Shown here one piece after another: positions 57,450 through 64,000 of a DNA stretch of 64,000 bases; the first letter of the stretch is position 1, and each line of letters starts with the position of its first letter. The translations under genes were made by a program, and so were the position numbers. Source of the DNA: Chloroflexota bacterium. GTDB taxonomy: Bacteria; Chloroflexota; Dehalococcoidia; JACPQD01. The DNA lies in assembly GCA_016190665.1 (NCBI GenBank), contig JACPQD010000021.1, positions 1 to 64,000 of the forward strand. The letters are read 5' to 3'. A model generated the notes under the pieces. It made no database searches. It saw only the letters and a list, made by a program, of their open reading frames with translations, and was not told the origin of the DNA.

Positions 57450-59135
57450 GCAATGCATGGGAGAAGGCTGTTCTTTGGTTGCCTGATGGTTTTCGGACTC
57501 CTGGTTGCCGGGTGCGCCCCGGCGGCGCCACAGACCGCATTGGATAAGCCAGGGGACGCCGCCGCCAGACCCCCGGCAACGGCGGCAGCCGCCGCTCCTC
57601 TTTTGCCTTCACCGAGTCCAAAGGCGTCATCAGTAGAGCCGAGGTATGGCGGCATCCTCACCAGAGTGATGGACGCCGATATCGACCACTATGACGTGCA
57701 GCAAGCTCAGATGGCGAATTTCTCCCAGGTCCTCTTCAACGTTTACCAGGGCCTCGTGCGCCTCCATCCGCTTGAGCATCAGAAGATAGTGCCCGAACTC
57801 GCCGAGGGATGGGAGCTGAGCCCTGACGGCAAGACCTACACCTTCAAGTTCCGGAAGGATATCAAGTGGCACGATGGCAAGCTCTTGACGATGGAGGATA
57901 TCAAATATAGCCTCGAAAGGATTCAAAAGCCGAAGGAATTCAAGAGCATTTCGCCGCGCGGGGAAGGTCTGGTTGCGGCCATGGATACCGCGGAGATAGT
58001 TGGCGCCGATTCGGTCAAGGTCACCACCAAGTATCCCAGCGCTTCCTTCCTGCGCAACATAGCGACTGGCTGGGTAGCCATAGAGCCCAAACATATCCTG
58101 ACTGCAAGGGGCGACATGAGACGCGATGCCGTGGGGACTGGCCCCTTCAAGCTGAAAGAGGCCAGACCTGGGGTGAGTGTTGAGCTGGCAAAGAACACGG
58201 ACTACTTTACCAAGGGCACACCCTATCTCGACGGGCTGAAGTTCTATGTCGTCAGGGACGGCGCTACTCGCTTCAGCGCTTTTCGCACGGGGCAAGTCCA
58301 TATGACCTTCGTCGGCGCCAAGGGCCTCTCAGCCGTGGAGTCAGAGATCGTCAGGCGAGACATGGCAGATAAGGCTGTTGTCTATGAGCATGACTCTCAG
58401 ACGCGTTTCACTGTTGCTTTCAATATGGAACGGAAGCCGTGGGATGACGCCAGGCTGAGGAGAGCCGTCGACCTCGTTTTCGACCGGCAAGCGGCTATCA
58501 AGGTGAATGGCAAGGGCAATATCGGTTCCATGTTTGTGGCGCCCTGGGGAACGAAACTGGAGGAGGTAGGGAAGCTCCCTGGCTACCGCCAGCCGAAGGA
58601 TGCCGATGTGGCCGAGGCAAAGAAGCTGATGGCTGAGGCTGGTTTCGCTGCGGGCCTAAAGACCACGCTCCTGGCCCGGGCTGCGGAATCCACCGTCCGA
58701 CAAGGGGAGGTTGCCAAGGACCAGTTGGCAAAGATCGGTATCGATGCTGAACTGGTGTTGGTGCAGCAGGCCGACATAGACGATCGCTTCAAGCGGCGAG
58801 CTTTTGATCTCTTCTCCTACAATTTTACTGATGCCACTGGTGACCCCGATGAGACGCTCTACACGTATTATGCGACTGGAGGAAGCCGCAACTACGGTGG
58901 CTTCAGCGATAAGTCTACGGACGAGCTAATCCAGAAGCAGGCGCGGACCTTGGACAGGGCGCAGCGCGAGGCGATCCTGGCGCAGATAGAGACGAGGAAC
59001 GCTGAACTCGCTCCCATGGTCATCATCTTCTGGGACCTCTATCAGACCGGCGCCTGGAAACAAGTGAAAGGCTTCAGACCGGGACCCGGGCCGCACCCCT
59101 GGGGAAAGTTTGATCAAGTCTGGCTGACTCAATGA
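57450..59135 (+). CDS. Family-5 ABC transporter solute-binding lipoprotein
   Basis: MHGRRLFFGCLMVFGLLVAGCAPAAP lipobox; RYGGILTRVMDADIDHYDVQQAQ; YTFKFRKDIKWHDGKLLTMEDIKYSLERI. Confidence 0.92.
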   Translation, partial: AMHGRRLFFGCLMVFGLLVAGCAPAAPQTALDKPGDAAARPPATAAAAAPLLPSPSPKASSVEPRYGGILTRVMDADIDHYDVQQAQMANFSQVLFNVYQGLVRLHPLEHQKIVPELAEGWELSPDGKTYTFKFRKDIKWHDGKLLTMEDIKYSLERIQKPKEFKSISPRGEGLVAAMDTAEIVGADSVKVTTKYPSASFLRNIATGWVAIEPKHILTARGDMRRDAVGTGPFKLKEARPGVSVELAKNTDYFTKGTPYLDGLKFYVVRDGATRFSAFRTGQVHMTFVGAKGLSAVESEIVRRDMADKAVVYEHDSQTRFTVAFNMERKPWDDARLRRAVDLVFDRQAAIKVNGKGNIGSMFVAPWGTKLEEVGKLPGYRQPKDADVAEAKKLMAEAGFAAGLKTTLLARAAESTVRQGEVAKDQLAKIGIDAELVLVQQADIDDRFKRRAFDLFSYNFTDATGDPDETLYTYYATGGSRNYGGFSDKSTDELIQKQARTLDRAQREAILAQIETRNAELAPMVIIFWDLYQTGAWKQVKGFRPGPGPHPWGKFDQVWLTQ

Positions 59136-59349
59136 CAACGCAGACCGGCTACTCTGGTACTTTAGGCCAGTAAGCAGGGAAATAAAGCCTCCGGTGAATT
59201 GGAGTGAGCTGCTCAGGCAGGCCGAGGATGACCTTGGCGCTCCTCCTGCCACGTAGCTCACCTGAACCGGGTACGGTGCCCTGGCCCTCAGCGAACCTGG
59301 GTATGAGACACATAGGGAGTTCTACCGGAACGAGAGTGATACTATTCGG

Positions 59350-61056
59350 GTGGACGCGAAGTCTCAGTCATGGGAGGGTTCGATGATGCACGGAAATAGG
59401 GCGGTCATGGCGGTTAGCTCCCTGATAATTGTCGGCTTTCTATTAGCGGCCTGCGCGCCGATCATCGCGCAGAATCCAACGGCGACGCTGGCCTCGACAA
59501 CGCCCGCCGCTAAGCCCGGATCAGCACCAGCGACGCCTACGCCGAAGCCGGCTTCGGACCAACCCAGGTACGGTGGTGTCCTGACATGGGCAGACCTGGC
59601 CGAGCCCGCTAGTTTTGACCTTCACCAGGAATCCGCCGCCCAGCACGTACGCTATCTAATGCCCAGCTACAACGGATTGCTCCAGTATGACCCTCTGGCT
59701 TGGCCAGAGGCAAAGATAATACCAGACCTGGCAGGTAGCTGGGAGATAAGCTCCGATGGGCTCGAATACATCTTCAGGTTGAGGACTGGGGTAAAGTGGC
59801 ACGACGGGAAACCATTCACCAGCGAAGATGTCCAGGCGAGCATGGATAGGATCCTTAAACCTCCGAGAGGGACGCGGAGCCCCAGGCAAGGTTCGTTTCC
59901 TTTTATTGATAAGGTGGAAGCAACCGCTCCCGATGCGGTCAGAATCCGATTGCGCTATCCGAGCGCCTCGCTTTCTACCAACCTGGCAACGGATTGGCTT
60001 GCAGTACTCCCGAAGCACGTTATTGAAGCTAAAGGCGATATGAAACGGGACGTCGTGGGCACTGGTCCCTTCAGGTTCAAAGGATACTCTCCTGGGACGA
60101 GCTATGAGTATGTCAAGAACGAAGACTATTTCTTCAAGGGGCGCCCCCATTTGGATGGGATAAGGGCCTACGTGATAAGGGACGACGCGACCCGATTCGC
60201 CGCACTCAGAACCGGCAGGGTGCTCCTGTCCGACACGCGCATGAGTGCGAGCCAGGCCGAACTGGCCAAATCAGATCGAAATCTGGTGGTTCAGACCACT
60301 TGGCGTCCGAGTCTCTCGCGGGTCTCTATGAACTTTATGAGAACCCCGTGGCAGGAACCTCGCCTTCGCCGGGCCATCAGCCTCGCCTTCGACCGTCAAA
60401 CGTTCATAAAGACGGTGCTGGAAGGCGACGGGCTCCTCGGCGCTCCAATGCCTTCGAAAGGATCATGGGGAATACCCGAGGACGAGCTACTGAAGATGCC
60501 TGGCTACCGGCAGCCCAAGGACGCCGACATCGCTGAAGCCAGGAAGCTCCTGGCAGAGCTCGGTTTGCCGGAAGGATTCAAGCCCCAAGTTGTTGTCAGG
60601 TCAGAGGCGAAATACCAGAAGTACGGGACCTTCGTTCTGGCCGAACTCGGAAAGCTGGGTATCAGAGGTGAACTCGCCATAAAGGTGACAGCCGCCTTCG
60701 ATGAGACCCTCATGCGCGGCGCCTTTGACATGATGTCTCACAGCGAGGCTACGGCTATGGATGACCCGGACCTGAGGTTCGGCGACTTCTACATAAGTGC
60801 CGGAGGAAGGAACTACGGGAAATACAGTAATCCAAAGTTCGACGAGCTGTATGGGAAACAGTCCCGGATTTTGGATGTCAATGAACGGAAGAAACTGGTT
60901 CGTGAGATGCTGGACATACTTATGCAAGATAACCCTGACGTTCCGATTGCCTGGGGCATTATGCACATGGGCCAGAATTCGCGAGTGCGGAACAATAGAA
61001 TAGCTGCGTCCGCGCTGGTGAATAACCGGCATCAGGAGCTTTGGCTCGCGGATTAG
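59350..61056 (+). CDS. Family-5 ABC transporter solute-binding lipoprotein
   Basis: VSSLIIVGFLLAACAPIIAQ lipobox; RYGGVLTWADLAEPASFDLHQESA; collinear with 55685..57385. Start codon uncertain (ATG near 59384 also possible). Confidence 0.92.
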   Translation: MDAKSQSWEGSMMHGNRAVMAVSSLIIVGFLLAACAPIIAQNPTATLASTTPAAKPGSAPATPTPKPASDQPRYGGVLTWADLAEPASFDLHQESAAQHVRYLMPSYNGLLQYDPLAWPEAKIIPDLAGSWEISSDGLEYIFRLRTGVKWHDGKPFTSEDVQASMDRILKPPRGTRSPRQGSFPFIDKVEATAPDAVRIRLRYPSASLSTNLATDWLAVLPKHVIEAKGDMKRDVVGTGPFRFKGYSPGTSYEYVKNEDYFFKGRPHLDGIRAYVIRDDATRFAALRTGRVLLSDTRMSASQAELAKSDRNLVVQTTWRPSLSRVSMNFMRTPWQEPRLRRAISLAFDRQTFIKTVLEGDGLLGAPMPSKGSWGIPEDELLKMPGYRQPKDADIAEARKLLAELGLPEGFKPQVVVRSEAKYQKYGTFVLAELGKLGIRGELAIKVTAAFDETLMRGAFDMMSHSEATAMDDPDLRFGDFYISAGGRNYGKYSNPKFDELYGKQSRILDVNERKKLVREMLDILMQDNPDVPIAWGIMHMGQNSRVRNNRIAASALVNNRHQELWLAD

Positions 61057-61094
61057 ACTTCCGAGAGCCTTCAATTATCGTTCGGGAGGCAGAG

Positions 61095-62768
61095 ATGTTC
61101 GGGCTTGAGGTCTTAAATCCGGTGGCGGTGAGCCAGGGAGAATTGGAGAAATACGCGCCCGCTCCCAGGCCGGATACCCTTAATGGTAAGACTGTGGGAC
61201 TTCTTTGGAACAGCAAGAGGGGCGGCGAGGTGGCACTTGCGAAGGCTGGGGAGCTTCTGCAGTCACGCTTTCGCGATGCTAAGCTCGTACGGTACGACGG
61301 TTCCGTTCATTGTGAGACGGAGCTGTTGAAGCAGGTCAAGAAAGATTGCGATGTGGTCATCGGTTCCACAGGTGATTGAGGTGCGTGTACGTCGTGGCTT
61401 GTCCACGACTTGGTCTTCCTTGAAAAGGAAGGCATTCCCACCGCGTGTATTGTCTCAAAGGGATTCGAAGCGGATGCCGAGGGAACCGCCAGAGCCTTTG
61501 GCTTGCCCTCTCTGCAATACGCCCTGGTTGCAGATGTCCTGACGGGGCTAGGTCCGGAAACGATTAAAGAAGAGGTTGCGGAAGCATTCCCGGAGATACT
61601 GAAAGCCCTAACGACAACTCCTGCGACGAGCAAGGCAGGACCGGCCACACCTATGAAGGTTGGGCCCGCCGACCGCGAACGGTTTGAGGGCGACGACTGG
61701 TACGATGCTTTTAAGAATATGAACCGGGCTTTTCTGGAGCGTGGGTGGAGCGATGGGTTGCCATTGATGCCCGCGACGGAGGAACAGGTAAGGCTCGTTC
61801 TCAGGGGAACTACCAGGGACCCACAGGATGTGGTGGCAATCCTGGCTCCTGGCAACGGGGTAGCCACAGTTGAGAAAATAGCCATTTGCGCTGCCATGGC
61901 TGGCTCTGACCCACGGTACTTGCCTGTACTGATAGCTGCCGTGGAGGCCATGTGCGCACCTGGCGTCTTTCTGAGAGCGATGGCGATGTCCACCACCCCC
62001 CACGCCCCCTTGCTTCTAGTGAACGGGCCCATTGCCAGGGAGCTCAAAATAAACTCCGGGCGGTGTGCTCTCGGGCCGGGCCCTCAGTCCCACGCCAATA
62101 TCACTATAGGCAGAGCATTGAGGCTTGTCCTGATGAATGTGGGCCATGCCTACCCGGGGAAGATGGACATGGATACCATAGGATCAAGCAGAAAGTTCAG
62201 CCTGTGCATGGCCGAGAACGAGGAGAAGAGCGGCTGGGCGCCTCTTCATATGGAAAAGGGATTCCCCCGGGAAGCCAGCACCGTCACCGTTTTCGTCACC
62301 AGGGACGAGATAGACGTCAACGACTTGGTGAACTGGACCCCCGAAGGCGTCCTGAATACTATCGCGGACTACACAGCAATCCCGGGCGGCGACTACGTAC
62401 ACCAGCTTCATCCAGGCGACGAAGACCCGCTCCGTGCTCTCGTGGTGTTATGTCCTGAGCATGCTCAAATAGTGGCCAGAGCCGGATGGGCCAAGAGTGC
62501 GGTGAAGGACTATCTTCATCAACACTCGCAAATTTCGGCCAAGAAGATTCTCAACAAAGCCAGGAGGAGGTCAGACAAGGTGCGGCCTCAGTGGCGATGG
62601 CTTCTTGAGTTGTCGGAGGATGCCGCGGAGCGCGTTCTCCTCCCCGTACTCAAGAGCCCGGAGCATTACGACATCGTGGTGGTGGGTGGCCCAGCAGGCA
62701 AGAGCCTGGTATTCCGTACCCTTGGGGCGGGTTCCACTGCGGCGATTAGGGACCGAAGCGCTATCTAG
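61095..62768 (+). CDS. Fusion selenoprotein: UGAC-type UGSC-family N-terminal domain (in-frame UGA at 61377..61379) + 'WTDGLP'-family C-terminal domain
   Basis: MFGLEVLNPVAVSQGELEKY...CDVVIGSTGD-TGA-GACTSWLVHDLVFLEKEGIPTACIVSKGFEADAEGTARAFGLPSLQYA...WYDAFKNMNRAFLERGWSDGLPLMPATEEQVRLVL...VATVEKIAICAAMAGSDPRYLPVLIAAVEAM. One frame throughout except for the UGA. Confidence 0.85.
61391..61409 (+). promoter_or_regulatory. Candidate bacterial SECIS stem-loop downstream of UGA 61377
   Basis: GTCGTGG CTTGT CCACGAC, perfect 7-bp stem beginning 11 nt after the UGA. Confidence 0.6.
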
Positions 62769-62800
62769 CTTCTTGAGCGGCGGTATCAGAGGAGAGATGC

Positions 62801-63049
62801 ATGGATGTACGAATTAAGATAGTAGTGGATAGCCTTGCCGGCGGCATCAGATCGGATGGCGGAGACCTAACACTGGTCAGCGTGTGCGATGGAATAGCAG
62901 AGGTGAATTACGTGATCCATCCCCACGCTTGTGATGAATGCCTTATGTCCGCGGATGAGCTCGCCGTGCTTTTGAAAGCCGCCTTGGAGGCTCAAGATCT
63001 TGGCATCAAGGATGTCGCGATAACTCTTCTGGACGAAAGACGTATCTAG
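62801..63049 (+). CDS. Small NifU-like C-terminal-domain protein (CDEC)
   Basis: GGIRSDGGDLTLVSVCDGIAEVNYVIHPHACDECLMSADELAVLLKAALEAQDLGIKDVAITLLDERRI resembles a NifU-type 'DGGD...C..C' domain. Confidence 0.5.
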   Translation: MDVRIKIVVDSLAGGIRSDGGDLTLVSVCDGIAEVNYVIHPHACDECLMSADELAVLLKAALEAQDLGIKDVAITLLDERRI

Positions 63050-63359
63050 GAGGAGGAATCATTGACTCTGCTGCTTTGGGGGCCTGATGTGGTTGGCAGA
63101 GAGGGCAGTGGTCGGTGCCTTCTCTGAACCGCTTCGCAAGCGTTGATGCGGGCCTGGTCATTTCAGGACTGGACACTCGGGGGCTGCAACCGGCAGTCCC
63201 GCAGGCAAACTTAACCGGCATGTTCCGCCTGGGGGGATGGCAGGAAGCGGGCTTGGTGAAACAAAGGGAGGAAACAAAGTTCTGAGAGCATAGGAAGCCC
63301 GCCCTATTGCAAAGTACTACTTTGAGAATACCGCCAGCAGACTTCGAGAGGTGCAATAG

Positions 63360-64000
63360 ATGTCAAAGGTCAATGTCCTCGTCATTTCAAAGCAAGCCAT
63401 GCCTGAGGATTTCCTCCAGGAGATCGAGGCCGTGGACCCGAAGATCAAGGCGCGGGATGCGACCATGCTTCACGTGGAAGAGTGGCGCCGTAAAGGCGTC
63501 TCCTCTGCGTGGGTGTCTCGTCTGGAGCAGGAGGCGCAACGGGACCTCGCGCGCGGCGTACCGCCGCCCAAAGAAGGGGAAACGCTGGACTCAGCTCTCC
63601 AGGAGGCTGAGGTTATCTTCGTGTCTAACCTGTGTCCTCCCGACCTGGCCGTCCGCTCGCCGCGGCTCAAATGGGTCCACCTGGGCGGAACGGGCCTCGA
63701 CAGGTATCTCGGCTTGGATATCTTCGACGGCAGAGTAACCGTAACCAATAGCAAAGGGGTCCCGGCGATCGCCATCGCCGAGCAGATCATAGGCTACATG
63801 TTCATGCTCACCAAGAACGCCTTCCGGCTTTACGAGTGCAAGCGGGACAGGAGATGGGAGCGCTTCCCCAACGTCGAGCTGGCGGACAAGACAGCATGCG
63901 TCGTTGGCATGGGGGCCATCGGCACCCAGGTGGCCAAACTGGCAAAGGGCCTCGGTATGCGGGTAGTAGCGACAAGGCGCTCAGCCACCGAGCGGCAGTA
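63360..64000 (+). CDS. D-2-hydroxyacid dehydrogenase family protein (truncated by window end)
   Basis: MSKVNVLVISKQAMPEDFLQEIEAV...LKWVHLGGTGLDRYLGLDIFDGRVTVTNSKGVPAIAIAEQIIGYMFML...ADKTACVVGMGAIGTQVAKLAKGLGMRVVATRR. Confidence 0.88.
   Translation, partial: MSKVNVLVISKQAMPEDFLQEIEAVDPKIKARDATMLHVEEWRRKGVSSAWVSRLEQEAQRDLARGVPPPKEGETLDSALQEAEVIFVSNLCPPDLAVRSPRLKWVHLGGTGLDRYLGLDIFDGRVTVTNSKGVPAIAIAEQIIGYMFMLTKNAFRLYECKRDRRWERFPNVELADKTACVVGMGAIGTQVAKLAKGLGMRVVATRRSATERQ

Noticed and set aside
61380-62768. Fusion as two independent adjacent genes (61095..61379 and 61410..62768)
   Set aside because: Conserved residues run on both sides of the UGA in the same frame in three independent copies, and the second ORF begins only at an internal TTG without an RBS.
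63050-63358. Structured RNA or riboswitch in the intergenic region before the hydroxyacid dehydrogenase
   Set aside because: No aptamer consensus could be matched by eye; it may be leader or decayed coding sequence. An Infernal scan would decide.

Overview
GC-rich bacterial chromosomal window, about 64 kb. The gene content (many crotonases, CaiB/BaiF CoA-transferases, acyl-CoA dehydrogenases, family-5 SBPs, UGSC-type proteins) suggests an environmental Chloroflexota/Dehalococcoidia-like anaerobe; that placement is inference, not shown. Left to right: (i) two tandem Tat-signal DUF362 proteins plus a membrane polyferredoxin; (ii) a two-component system; (iii) a minus-strand cobalamin late-assembly operon (cbiA-cobT-cobS-cbiB-cobD-cobU-pduX-like) led by a cobalamin riboswitch with terminator; (iv) glutamate-mutase-like E+S genes in two paralogous copies, the second followed by a glycyl-radical enzyme; (v) CoA/beta-oxidation genes (crotonases, ACADs, EtfAB, MaoC-like hydratase, CaiB/BaiF); (vi) an ECF sigma/DUF5667/Met-rich tandem-repeat module; (vii) a 42-63 kb catabolic island of MmgE/PrpD proteins (x3), family-5 solute-binding lipoproteins (x4 intact, 2 remnants, no permeases) and a flavoprotein; plus tRNA-Asp and tRNA-Thr. 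The strongest find is three in-frame-UGA (selenocysteine) genes with a UG[S/A]C motif. ORF callers split each at the UGA, each has a stem-loop just after the UGA, and each is linked to the same uncharacterised 'WTDGLP' protein family: twice as a neighbour and once as a single fused polypeptide. Other notable items: an internally deleted vapC toxin gene, a crotonase with an in-frame UGA, a CoA-transferase without a canonical start codon, and a 5'-truncated, frameshifted Met-rich multicopper oxidase. All family calls come from reading motifs by eye; no database search was run.
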